DNA of 64,000 bases, taken from positions 610,506 to 674,505 of the forward strand of contig CP129471.1 in assembly GCA_030583705.1 (NCBI GenBank), in the 5' to 3' direction. Both the position numbers and the translations under genes were made by a program. Below the pieces are notes generated by a model. The model was not told the origin of the DNA. It did no database searches and worked only from the letters and a program-made list of their open reading frames with translations. The stretch comes from Patescibacteria group bacterium (GTDB lineage: Bacteria; Patescibacteriota; Patescibacteriia; Patescibacteriales; Patescibacteriaceae). Of the stretch, positions 47,908 to 56,473 are shown one piece after another (positions within the stretch are counted from its first letter, which is position 1; every line of letters begins with the position of its first letter).

Positions 47908-48906
47908 ATGTTACTTGGAAAACCATCCCCCGAAGATTATAATCTTCACCCCAGTCAATACCCTTGGGCTCGCGAACTCTATGAACAGGCTATTGCCAAT
48001 ACCTGGTATCCGCATGAAATAGCTCTTAAAGAAGATTTAGACGACTGGGCAAAAATGACCGAAGACGAGCGCCATGCCGTTAAATTCATTATGGCCTTCT
48101 TTAACCCGGCCGAATTAATCGTTAACCGTGTCCTAGCTTTAGGCGTCTACCCTTATATTAAAGCCCCCGAATGCCACCTTTATTTAGCTAAACAGATGTG
48201 GGAAGAAGCTAATCATTGTGTGGCTTTTGAATACGTCTTGGAAACCTTTCCTTTTGACAGAGAAAAGATTTATAACGTCCATATAGATACTCCGTCAATG
48301 TTTGCCAAAGAGTCTTTTGTTACCAAATACATGAAGCGCATGACGGAAACCAGTTATGATGTAGAGACAGTGGAAGGTAAAAAGGAGTTTATTAAAAACT
48401 TAGTAGCCACCAATATCGTCATGGAGGGTATCTGGTTCTACAGTGGCTTTATGGTCATGCTATCTTTTAGACAAAGAAACCAACTACGTAATTTTGGCTC
48501 CATGATTAACTGGGTGTTGCGAGATGAATCACTACACCTTAAATTCGGTATTAATTTGGTCTTAAATATTTTAGAAGAAAATGAAGATCTTTTAACCGAA
48601 GAATTTGCTAATGAGATAAGAAATATTGTCATAGAAGGTGTGGATCTTGAAACCGCCTATAATAAAGATCTCTTCCCGAGAGGTATCCTAGGACTTAACG
48701 CGGATTATGTTAACCAATACGTTCAATACGTAGCAGACAGAAGACTGGAAGAACTTGGTCTACCTAAGCACTATAATGTCTCTAATCCGGCTAAATGGAT
48801 GACTACCGCCACTGACGTCTTTGAACTAGTTAACTTCTTTGAACAACAAAATACCAGCTATGAGGTAAATGCCAGAGCGGATGGCCTAGATAAACCAAAA
48901 ACCTAA
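47908..48906 (+). CDS. nrdB: Ribonucleotide reductase beta chain, class Ic-like
   Basis: A 332-residue R2 subunit with a dimetal site. Ligands line up by spacing with known R2 proteins: Glu69, Glu100, His103, Glu173, Glu207 and His210. Two features differ from class Ia. The first ligand, Asp84 in Escherichia coli, is Glu69 here, and the radical Tyr122 position, four residues after the first His, is Phe107. The same pair of changes marks the class Ic R2 of Chlamydia trachomatis, which uses a Mn(IV)/Fe(III) cofactor instead of a tyrosyl radical. The C-terminal tail that docks to NrdA is present but lacks a clear Tyr close to the end. Confidence 0.92.
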   Translation: MLLGKPSPEDYNLHPSQYPWARELYEQAIANTWYPHEIALKEDLDDWAKMTEDERHAVKFIMAFFNPAELIVNRVLALGVYPYIKAPECHLYLAKQMWEEANHCVAFEYVLETFPFDREKIYNVHIDTPSMFAKESFVTKYMKRMTETSYDVETVEGKKEFIKNLVATNIVMEGIWFYSGFMVMLSFRQRNQLRNFGSMINWVLRDESLHLKFGINLVLNILEENEDLLTEEFANEIRNIVIEGVDLETAYNKDLFPRGILGLNADYVNQYVQYVADRRLEELGLPKHYNVSNPAKWMTTATDVFELVNFFEQQNTSYEVNARADGLDKPKT

Positions 48907-48933
48907 GGATTAAAAACTAGCTACTTAAATAAC

Positions 48934-48962
48934 AAAAAACCCTCCACGTGGAAGGGTTTTTT
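48934..48962. terminator. Terminator between nrdB and the H1-like gene
   Basis: AAAAACCCT-CCACGTGG-AAGGGTTTTTT hairpin with one bulged A and A/T tails on both sides, suited to both converging genes. Confidence 0.85.
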
Positions 48963-48978
48963 GATTCCAAATTAAAAA

Positions 48979-49179
48979 CTACTTGCGTCTTTTTTTAGCG
49001 GCAGTTTTTTTCTTGGCGGCCGGCTTGCGCTTGGCAACCTTCTTGGCAGCTTTTCTAACAACCTTTTTAGCGGCTGGCTTACGCTTAGCAGCTTTTCTAA
49101 CAACCTTTTTAGCGGCCTTCTTTTTGGCAGCTGGTCTTCTTACTGCTTTTTTAGCAGTGGACTTTTTCTTAGTTGGCAT
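48979..49179 (-). CDS. Histone H1-like Lys/Ala-rich DNA-binding protein
   Basis: A 66-residue protein made almost only of Lys, Ala, Arg, Val and Pro in repeats such as K-R-K-P-A-A-K-K and K-V-V-R-K-A-A-K, like the C-terminal tail of histone H1 and bacterial Hc1-type proteins. It should bind and compact DNA without sequence preference. The ATG at 49179 is chosen because a perfect AAGGAGGTGA lies seven bases before it (49184-49193); the frame could start ten codons earlier but without such a site. It is a monocistronic gene with one of the strongest expression signals in the window. Confidence 0.88.
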   Translation of the reverse strand: MPTKKKSTAKKAVRRPAAKKKAAKKVVRKAAKRKPAAKKVVRKAAKKVAKRKPAAKKKTAAKKRRK

Positions 49180-49620
49180 AGTTTCACCTCCTTTCTTAGA
49201 AATGATCACGCAAGTAACCTTGCACTGATTTCATTTGCTAATTTAATTATATCACAAAAATGACAAGTCAACAATAAAATTGGCTGATAATAAAATAAAA
49301 GGCAAAGAAAATGTTTTGAAACTTTTATTTAAAAATATTAAAAGAATATTATTAATAAACAAGAAACATAAAAAAAGGAAAACAATATTTTTTTCTCTAA
49401 AAAAATAACTACCCTATTTTTTATTTAATATTAGCTAAAAATAGCTAAAATATTTTATTATTAAAAGGATTATCTAAACAAAAAAACTATCTTATTTTTA
49501 TTCTAAAGAAAAATATTGGGAGAAAATTAATATCCTAAGTATATTTACCCGCTAAAATAAAAAGTTAAGAAAAGAGTAAAAGTTAAAAAGTAAAAAGTTA
49601 TCAACAGCCTTGAGCGTAAA
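49180..49620. other. Very AT-rich stretch upstream of the H1-like gene
   Basis: Contains the H1-like promoter at 49246-49274 and then about 340 bp composed almost entirely of A and T, with several A- and T-tracts but no open frame or hairpin of note. The tracts are not evenly phased by eye. Confidence 0.5.
49246..49274 (-). promoter_or_regulatory. Promoter of the H1-like gene
   Basis: On the minus strand TTGTTG (49274-49269), exactly 17 nt, TATAAT (49251-49246) with TGA before it (extended -10). Confidence 0.6.
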
Positions 49621-51051
49621 TTATTTTGAAAAGATAAACCAGTCTGACTTAGATAAAACATCAGCTACTAATAAGACATACCTAGCTACAAGCCAAACAA
49701 AAGCAAAAATAATCTCCCCCAAAAAAGGCATAAACCTTATTAGTACTAAGGCGACTATGGTAGAAATCATTAAAAGAGGTACTACTGGCACAACCAATAA
49801 ATTACTAATCGGAGCTATTAAAGAAACAGCTCCGAAATTATATAAAGAAATTGGTGCGGTAGAGAGCTGCGCCGCTAAGGTTAAAGACAACATCTTAATA
49901 AAATAAAAAAAACGTCCTGAAGATAAATATAATAAGAAACTTTCCAATTTTGGTCGTAAAATAACTATACCCAAAACAGCGGAAAAAGACAGCTGCCAGC
50001 CAATATCATCTCGCAATAATAAAGGATTAAAGACTAAAGTCAGAGCAGCCGCTATGGTTATTAGGCGCAATGACTTAATTTGCCGACCACCGGACATAGC
50101 AAATAAAAGTAAGGCACCGCCCAGACCTGCCCTTAAGGCCGAGGCTGGCACCCCAACCATTAAAACATAAACAACCAAGAAAATAATACTTAAAAAGGCT
50201 GCCGTATTTCTTGATAAACCAAAGGCTAAAAGTAAAAACAAACAAAAAGCAGATAAAAGACCAACATGAAAACCCGAAACTGCCACAATATGACTTAAGC
50301 CGGCACGGCGAAAATTTTCTTTAAGATCCTCTTCCATGGGATAACTTGCGCCAAATAATAAAGGCAAAACCAAAGAAGCTTCAGGTAAAGGTACTTGTCT
50401 TTCTACTAAAGAAAAAGAGTTCTCTTTAAGCGTAAAGATCTTATTGAGTAAAAAATTACCATTATCTGAGGATAAAAAAGTAATAGACGGCCTAAAACAA
50501 ACGTTGTAAATACCTTGTTTTTTAAGATAACGATCGTAATTATTTTCACTAAAAGGTGCTTGTAGCTCACAAATAACAGATAAACTATCTCCATATCGGT
50601 AGATAGGGTAAGCTGGAGTAGTTAATAAAACTTTTCCGATAAAAACCAAGTCTTGCTCATCCATATAAGCCTTAACCGTTAGCCTTTGGCCATTAAGTCT
50701 TTGTTCAACTTTAATAACCAAGGCGTAAAAAGCCATTGTTTGTCCATTAAAGTGGCTAAGGTGATGAACCGGTGGAGGAGAGTTTCTTTCTTGGTAAAAC
50801 CAAGCGCCCAAAGAAAATCCTAATAAAACTAATAAAACCATAATTAACAAAGGTGGAGCTTTAAAAGAATAAAAAATGAACAAAATTACTAAAAAAATAG
50901 CGGTAAAAATAAAGGCTAAGAAAGAAAAAAATAAGGTAATAAAAGAAAAACAAGCTATGCCAATAATAAAGCCGATAGCCAATAATAAAAGAGCTCTACC
51001 TTTCTTTATTGGAGTAAAAAAGGCTCTTGTCTGAGCTTTTAGATAATACAT
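49621..51051 (-). CDS. ComEC/Rec2 channel protein without nuclease-like domain
   Basis: A 476-residue polytopic membrane protein for DNA uptake. It opens with three membrane helices and the OB-like DUF4131 region (about 75-190; F-Y-A-L-V-I-K-V-E-Q-R, V-I-C-E-L-Q-A-P), followed by the Competence domain with its many helices and A-G-L-S-H-I-V-A-V-S-G-F-H-V-G near 250-264, G-V-P-A-S-A-L-R-A near 302-310. Full ComEC proteins go on with a metallo-beta-lactamase-fold domain; here the chain ends after the membrane part and that domain is encoded separately at 35432. Confidence 0.88.
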   Translation of the reverse strand: MYYLKAQTRAFFTPIKKGRALLLLAIGFIIGIACFSFITLFFSFLAFIFTAIFLVILFIFYSFKAPPLLIMVLLVLLGFSLGAWFYQERNSPPPVHHLSHFNGQTMAFYALVIKVEQRLNGQRLTVKAYMDEQDLVFIGKVLLTTPAYPIYRYGDSLSVICELQAPFSENNYDRYLKKQGIYNVCFRPSITFLSSDNGNFLLNKIFTLKENSFSLVERQVPLPEASLVLPLLFGASYPMEEDLKENFRRAGLSHIVAVSGFHVGLLSAFCLFLLLAFGLSRNTAAFLSIIFLVVYVLMVGVPASALRAGLGGALLLFAMSGGRQIKSLRLITIAAALTLVFNPLLLRDDIGWQLSFSAVLGIVILRPKLESFLLYLSSGRFFYFIKMLSLTLAAQLSTAPISLYNFGAVSLIAPISNLLVVPVVPLLMISTIVALVLIRFMPFLGEIIFAFVWLVARYVLLVADVLSKSDWFIFSK

Positions 51052-51156
51052 GGTTTTATAAAATAATAAATAAAAAACAGTAGATAAAAAGAATAAGCCA
51101 AAGTAAAATTATTAAATAAAAATAATGAGTAATAATAAATAAATAATTTTAAAATA

Positions 51157-51197
51157 AAAAACACCCCCTAGACCCAAGATAAGAGGGTGAGAGGGTG
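51157..51197 (-). terminator. Terminator after prfB
   Basis: An imperfect hairpin, CACCC(C)CT...GAGGGTG with inner ACCC/GGGT pairs; on the minus strand the stem is followed by T6. Confidence 0.65.
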
Positions 51198-51222
51198 CTT
51201 AAATTTTAATTAAACTAAAAAA

Positions 51223-52335
51223 TTAATTTTCAGCTTTTTTATGTCTAATATAAGCTTCAATAAAGCCTTCTAATTGTCCATCTAAAACCGCTTGAACATC
51301 GCTTGTTTCATAACCCGTGCGATGATCCTTAACTAATTGGTACGGTTGTAGAACATATGATCTTATCTGTTTACCCCAGGCAGCTTGTATATTGCCACCC
51401 TTTAAGGAAGCTGTTTCGTCCGCTCTTTTGTCACTTTGTAAGCGATGCAGTTTAGCCTTAAGAATTTTCATAGCCAACTCCCTGTTTTGGTGTTGTGATC
51501 TTTCGCTTTGGGCTGCCACTGTCAAGCCGTTTGGTAAATAAGTCAAACGTACCGCGCTAGATGTCTTATTAACACTCTGTCCTCCAGGGCCAGAAGATCT
51601 AAAGAAATCAACTTTAAGATCTTCGCTTTTTATGTCCAATGGTTCGTCATCCGGTAAATCAGGTAAAACCTCCACTAAGGCAAAAGAGGTGTGGCGCATA
51701 CCTTCACCATCAAAAGGAGAAATACGTACCAAACGATGCACACCGGCTTCGCCTTTAAGGTAGCCATAAGCATAAAGTCCACTTACTTTAAAAGTAACGC
51801 TCTTTAAACCAGCTTCATTACCAAGTTGTCTGTCTGCTTCTTCAAGTAACCAATCGTGTTTTTCACAAAAACGAAAAAACATTCTTTCAAGTATAGCTGT
51901 CCAATCTTGAGCATCTACCCCGCCGGTACCGGCATGAATTGAAATAATGGCGTGGCCGGCGTCATAACGCCCAGCAAATAAAACAAAAAATTCAAGATCA
52001 TTGAATTTTTTTAAAAGATCTTCATACTGTTTATGTAAATCATCACTTAAGGACTGACTTTTATTATTTGTTTGTTCTAAATTAGCCATCGCCGTTAACT
52101 CTTCCAATTGTCTCACTTCTTGTTGAAGATCATTCCACTTTTTTACTTCTTTTTCAAGTTCTTCCGCTTCACGGCTAACCGACACGGCCTTGGCTTGATC
52201 TTGCCAAAAATCAGGCGCACCACTTAGAACACGGAGCTCTCGCGCCTTAGCTTCTTTTCTGTCTATGGCCAAAAGCTTCTTAGTAGCAATAATTTTTTCT
52301 CTTAACTCTTCCAAATTATTAAGTAAATGTTCCAT
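51223..52335 (-). CDS. prfB: Peptide chain release factor 2
   Basis: A 370-residue RF2 that ends translation at UAA and UGA. S-P-F tripeptide at 206-208 (stop-codon reading, RF2 type) and G-G-Q at 251-253 (peptidyl-tRNA hydrolysis). A single uninterrupted frame encodes it, so the programmed +1 frameshift used by many prfB genes is absent. Together with ordinary TGA stops in the window, it shows that UGA is a stop codon here, unlike in Gracilibacteria and SR1. It follows htrA by two bases and is co-transcribed. Confidence 0.95.
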   Translation of the reverse strand: MEHLLNNLEELREKIIATKKLLAIDRKEAKARELRVLSGAPDFWQDQAKAVSVSREAEELEKEVKKWNDLQQEVRQLEELTAMANLEQTNNKSQSLSDDLHKQYEDLLKKFNDLEFFVLFAGRYDAGHAIISIHAGTGGVDAQDWTAILERMFFRFCEKHDWLLEEADRQLGNEAGLKSVTFKVSGLYAYGYLKGEAGVHRLVRISPFDGEGMRHTSFALVEVLPDLPDDEPLDIKSEDLKVDFFRSSGPGGQSVNKTSSAVRLTYLPNGLTVAAQSERSQHQNRELAMKILKAKLHRLQSDKRADETASLKGGNIQAAWGKQIRSYVLQPYQLVKDHRTGYETSDVQAVLDGQLEGFIEAYIRHKKAEN

Positions 52336-52336
52336 G

Positions 52337-53587
52337 TTACTGAGGCATCTCTTCCAAGGTAACCGTTAAATTAATAAGTCGTCCATCTCTTTCAATAGAC
52401 ATTTCCATCTTATCCCCCGGCTTAAAACGCCCGATTCTTTCGGCTAAAGGTTTTTCTTCAGACAATTCTTCATCATTAATGGAAATAATAATATCCCCAG
52501 CCTTTAAACCAGCTTTGGCAGCTGGCGAATCTGGTAAAACAGCTAACTCTCTTTCATTATTACCCCCAATAATTAAAGCGCCTGAGGTTCTTTCAATCCC
52601 CTGCATTTCTGCTAAAGCTTCATTAAGCATAGCGTAGCGAACCCCCAACCAAGGACGAATAATTCTACCATCAGTCTTAACACTTTCAATCGCTGTTTTA
52701 ACTTGGTTAATGGGGATAGCAAAACCTATATTTTGTGCACCTTGGGCCACCGCTACGTTAATACCGATCACTAAGCCACTGGCGTTAAGTAAGGGTCCAC
52801 CGGAATTACCGGGATTAATTGAAGCATCTGTTTGTATTAACCCGGAAAGACGTTCGCTTATATAACCTTTCCCCAGGGCGTTAATTGATCTCGCTAAACC
52901 GGAAATTACACCAGTGGAAACAGTGTTACGAAACTCTCCCAAGGCATTACCAATGGCAATCACTGTTTGCCCAACCTTTAATTCATCACTGTCTCCTAAA
53001 ATTAAATGAGAAAAATCTTGACCCTCAACTTTTAAAACCGCCATATCATTAAAAGGGTCTCGGGCTAGGACTTGAGCCGGTAATCTTTCGCCGCTATTTA
53101 AAAGAACCGTATAATCCGCTGATTCATCATCAACAACGTGTCTGTTAGTAACGATCATACCGTCTGAGGAAACCAAGAAACCAGTACCTCCCCCAATCTC
53201 TCTTCTTTGTGTTTCGGGCTCATCTTGAGCTTGCTCATCAAAAAAACGTCCAAAAAGATCAGGACCTAAAAAGGAACGTAGATCATCTGGTATCATAGGC
53301 AAAGAACCACGGACTGGCAAATCTTTAGTTACAATAATACTTACTACAGCCGGTGAGGCTTGTTCAACTACCTCAACAATAGAAGATTCATTCTGATTAT
53401 CATATAAACGTTGCTCAATCACTGTGGGTTCAGAAGTTTTTAGGGCTCTTTCTAATTTGTCCAAGAAAGGACGACTACGAGAAATTGACTCAGCTGCTAA
53501 AAAACCAGCTAAACCGCCAATTACCGCACTAACGACTATTGAAGCAACCAGGATCATGAAATAATATTTTTTGGTATTGTTATCCAT
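52337..53587 (-). CDS. HtrA/Deg-type serine protease with PDZ domain
   Basis: A 416-residue membrane-anchored protease. One N-terminal helix (about 9-33), an acidic linker, a trypsin-like domain with His150 (T-N-R-H-V-V), Asp181 (F-N-D-M-A-V-L) and Ser261 (P-G-N-S-G-G-P), and one C-terminal PDZ domain (about 310-410; D-S-P-A-A-K-A-G-L-K-A-G-D-I-I). The loop 90-130 is longer than in DegS. It handles misfolded envelope proteins. It lies directly before prfB. Confidence 0.93.
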   Translation of the reverse strand: MDNNTKKYYFMILVASIVVSAVIGGLAGFLAAESISRSRPFLDKLERALKTSEPTVIEQRLYDNQNESSIVEVVEQASPAVVSIIVTKDLPVRGSLPMIPDDLRSFLGPDLFGRFFDEQAQDEPETQRREIGGGTGFLVSSDGMIVTNRHVVDDESADYTVLLNSGERLPAQVLARDPFNDMAVLKVEGQDFSHLILGDSDELKVGQTVIAIGNALGEFRNTVSTGVISGLARSINALGKGYISERLSGLIQTDASINPGNSGGPLLNASGLVIGINVAVAQGAQNIGFAIPINQVKTAIESVKTDGRIIRPWLGVRYAMLNEALAEMQGIERTSGALIIGGNNERELAVLPDSPAAKAGLKAGDIIISINDEELSEEKPLAERIGRFKPGDKMEMSIERDGRLINLTVTLEEMPQ

Positions 53588-53652
53588 ATGAAATTAAAAA
53601 ATTAAAAAACAAAAAATAATAAAAATAGTTGCCTAAATGCTAAATAATCTCT

Positions 53653-54660
53653 TTAATAAAGACCTTTTTTCTTAAGATAGAAACAAAGATCGGCTAAACG
53701 ATTACTATAACCCCATTCGTTATCATACCAAGAAATAACTTTTAAAAGATTATCTCCCACTACAGCGGTTAAAGATAGGTCAACCACCGCACTTTCCGGT
53801 CGTCCGACAATATCTTGAGAAACAATCGGTTCATTGGTAACAGCTACTAAACCACGATAACGAGCTTGTTTTGCAGCTTGTCGTAAAATCTTATTAACTT
53901 GTTCAACCGTAACTTTCTTTTTCGTAACATAAACAACATCACATAAAGAACCAACCGGAGTAGGTACCCGCACAGCTAAACCATCAAAACGACCAACTAA
54001 AGAAGGAATGGTTTTAGTAACAGCTTTAGCTGCACCAGTGGAAGTCGGGATTATACTTAAAGCAGCCGCCCTGGCTCGTCGTAAGTCCTTATGGGGTCCG
54101 TCTACCAGGTTCTGATCAGCAGTATATGAATGAATAGTGGTCATAATAGCCTTCTCTAAACCAAAAGCTTGTCTTAAAATGTCGGTTACAGGACTTAAAC
54201 AATTGGTGGTACAAGAAGCCATAGAAATAACTTTGTCATTTTTTTTAATCTTATCTTCATTAACACCTAAAACATAGGTCTTAATGGAATCGTCTTTACC
54301 TGGTGCAGAAATTATTACTTTCTTAGCTCCAGCTTTAATATGAAGTTCAGCTTGCGCTCTTTCGGTAAAACGCCCAGTTGATTCAATTACCGCATCAACC
54401 TTCATTTTCCCCCAAGGCAAAACTGATGGATCTTTTTCAGCTAAGACCGGATAGGTCTTTCCATTAATTACCAAACCACCGGTAGTGGACTTAACCGTCC
54501 CCGCATAAGTCCCATAACAACTATCATAGGAAAAAAGGTGGGCTAAAGTTTTGGTGTCGGTTAGGTCGTTGATGGCCACCACCTTAACACCAGGTTTATT
54601 TAACAAAGCTTTAAAAACCGCTCGGCCGATACGGCCAAAACCATTAATGGCAATATTCAT
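53653..54660 (-). CDS. gap: Glyceraldehyde-3-phosphate dehydrogenase
   Basis: A 335-residue glycolytic enzyme: NAD-binding I-N-G-F-G-R-I-G-R (5-13), catalytic Cys150 in S-C-T-T-N-C, His in H-S-Y-T-A-D-Q, and the C-terminal W-Y-D-N-E-W-G-Y-S. Full length. Asp32 following V-V-A-I-N points to NAD rather than NADP. Single gene between htrA and the kinase-like gene. Confidence 0.96.
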   Translation of the reverse strand: MNIAINGFGRIGRAVFKALLNKPGVKVVAINDLTDTKTLAHLFSYDSCYGTYAGTVKSTTGGLVINGKTYPVLAEKDPSVLPWGKMKVDAVIESTGRFTERAQAELHIKAGAKKVIISAPGKDDSIKTYVLGVNEDKIKKNDKVISMASCTTNCLSPVTDILRQAFGLEKAIMTTIHSYTADQNLVDGPHKDLRRARAAALSIIPTSTGAAKAVTKTIPSLVGRFDGLAVRVPTPVGSLCDVVYVTKKKVTVEQVNKILRQAAKQARYRGLVAVTNEPIVSQDIVGRPESAVVDLSLTAVVGDNLLKVISWYDNEWGYSNRLADLCFYLKKKGLY

Positions 54661-54825
54661 ATATATAACTTAAAAAAATAAAGTAAAAGAACCCAAGGTT
54701 CAAGATTATTACATTATAGCATAAAAAACAGAGTGTTCAAAATCTTAAGGTTTTCAAAGATAATTAAAACTCAAAAAACACAACAAATAATAAAGGTCTT
54801 AAATTTTGTTCCCATTTTGTATATT

Positions 54826-55386
54826 TTAATTATCCCTATTTTCCATCTCTTGCACTACCCTCTCCTTAACCGATCTAAAAGCTTCCTCTTTGTCTAAGAT
54901 GCCTGTATCCAACACCCAATCATAGTTGGATAAATCATTAACCTCTATATTAAAATACTTCTTGTAACGCAAATCATCACTAGCTATACGACGTTTCAAT
55001 GCCTTAATAACATCTTCTATGTTTTTAAAAGGAGCGGCTTCATTGCGATTCTTAACATCATTAAAAATTCTTTCAGCACCTATTGACATATCAGTAAACA
55101 AATATATTTTAAAAGAATGGGGAATAAAATACCAAGAAGTTCTACCGGTAATGATAAAATTATCTTCTTTGGTGCCCAGATCTTTTTGATAATTATCCAC
55201 CTCTAAATCGGTGCTTGGATCACTCTCGCCCAGAGTGTTATATTCTTCAAGTGTCATACCCCGTTCACCAGCTAATCGCCTTCTAAGCATACCTATGTCA
55301 TAATAGGGCCAGCCAAGCTCCTTAGCCAATCTTTCGGCTATACCTGACTTACCAGAACCTGGTGAACCACTAAAAGAAACTATCAT
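54826..55386 (-). CDS. Cytidylate-kinase-like P-loop kinase
   Basis: A 186-residue P-loop NMP-kinase-fold protein. Walker A G-S-P-G-S-G-K-S-G (7-15), then Y-Y-D-I-G-M-L-R-R-R as in archaeal-type cytidylate kinases, I-I-T-G-R-T-S-W-Y, and a lid region R-N-E-A-A-P-F... R-R-I-A-S-D-D-L-R-Y-K-K-Y-F. The D-Y-D-I-G pattern fits AAA_33/Cmk2 proteins. The substrate could be CMP or another nucleotide, so no symbol is given. Confidence 0.75.
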   Translation of the reverse strand: MIVSFSGSPGSGKSGIAERLAKELGWPYYDIGMLRRRLAGERGMTLEEYNTLGESDPSTDLEVDNYQKDLGTKEDNFIITGRTSWYFIPHSFKIYLFTDMSIGAERIFNDVKNRNEAAPFKNIEDVIKALKRRIASDDLRYKKYFNIEVNDLSNYDWVLDTGILDKEEAFRSVKERVVQEMENRDN

Positions 55387-55446
55387 AAGTAAATTTAAAA
55401 GTTAAGATTAAAGTTAAAGCTAAAAACAATCATAAACACTATTATC

Positions 55447-56463
55447 TTACTTTATAATCTTTAAAAATTCTGTCAACTCATTAGGAAGCTCAATGGAAAA
55501 CTCAACCTTCTTACCGGCTAAATCTTCAAAAGAAAGCTTGGTAGCTACTAAAAATATTCTCTTAAGTCCGAATTTAAGATTCATCTTCTTATGCTTAACT
55601 TGTCCATAAATATTATCCCCGACTATCGGATGAGTATAAGCGGATAAATGAACCCTTATCTGATGAGTCCTGCCGGTAGCAATTGTAACTTCAAGTAAAG
55701 CGTAATTATAAAACTTCTTAATAACCTTAACTTTGGTGGTCGCCGTCCTTCCCGTTTGACTTAAAGGCTTAGCAGCCATTTTAGAGCCGTCTGATGATCT
55801 TTCAATTAAAAAGTTAACCTCAAACTCATCCGGTAAAGCCGCATCATAAACCAACGCCTGATAAATCTTCTTAACTTGTCTCTTCTTAAACTGCTCTTTA
55901 AGGTGATTGAAAAAATTATTATTTAAAGCAACCACTAAAAGACCTGAAGCGTCTTTATCTACTCGGTGAACTATCCCTGGTCTGTTTAAATCTTCCCCAA
56001 CCGAAGAAACTTGCGGATATTTTTTTAAAAGCCAAGTAGTTAAAGAAGGAGCGGCAGAGCTTGGTGCCGGATGAGTTAAAAGACCAGCCGGCTTATTAAC
56101 CACTAAATAATCTTTGGTCTTGGCGATAATTTCAATGTTAAAATCTTCAATTTCTTGTTCTCTTTTCTTTTCTTCCTCATCTTTTTCCTTCTTGCTTTTT
56201 TTACCTTTTTTACCCTTAATAGCAGTTAAATCGCTTAGAATATTCTTTCTAACAATCTCTAACCTATCTCCCTCTCTTAAAAGAGCATGGGGCTTAGCGT
56301 TTTGCTCATTTAACAAAACTGCTTTTTCAAGTACCAGTTGCCTGGCTAAAGATCTGGCAATAGTTAACTTATCTGCTAACCATTTATCCAAACGTTGTCC
56401 CCACCAATTTTCTTCTGGTAAGTAAATATTTTGGTCTGCCTTTTTTTTAATTTCTTTCTTCAT
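55447..56463 (-). CDS. RluD-type pseudouridine synthase
   Basis: A 338-residue RNA pseudouridine synthase: S4 domain (about 23-75; R-L-D-K-W-L-A-D), catalytic domain from about 110 with H166-R-V-D169-K-D-A-S-G-L-L, where Asp169 is the catalytic residue, and G-R-T-H-Q-I-R-V-H near 257-265. Between S4 and catalytic domains lies a Lys/Glu-only insert (about 82-105), probably a flexible linker. Target is likely 23S rRNA; which position is not certain. Confidence 0.9.
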   Translation of the reverse strand: MKKEIKKKADQNIYLPEENWWGQRLDKWLADKLTIARSLARQLVLEKAVLLNEQNAKPHALLREGDRLEIVRKNILSDLTAIKGKKGKKSKKEKDEEEKKREQEIEDFNIEIIAKTKDYLVVNKPAGLLTHPAPSSAAPSLTTWLLKKYPQVSSVGEDLNRPGIVHRVDKDASGLLVVALNNNFFNHLKEQFKKRQVKKIYQALVYDAALPDEFEVNFLIERSSDGSKMAAKPLSQTGRTATTKVKVIKKFYNYALLEVTIATGRTHQIRVHLSAYTHPIVGDNIYGQVKHKKMNLKFGLKRIFLVATKLSFEDLAGKKVEFSIELPNELTEFLKIIK

Positions 56464-56473
56464 AGTTTTAAAA

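Noticed and set aside
49300-49600. Phased A-tract (curved) DNA upstream of the H1-like gene
   Set aside because: The A/T-tracts are not spaced at a regular 10-11 bp by eye; base composition alone explains them.
51223-52335. Programmed +1 frameshift in prfB
   Set aside because: The whole RF2 is encoded in one frame with no internal TGA.
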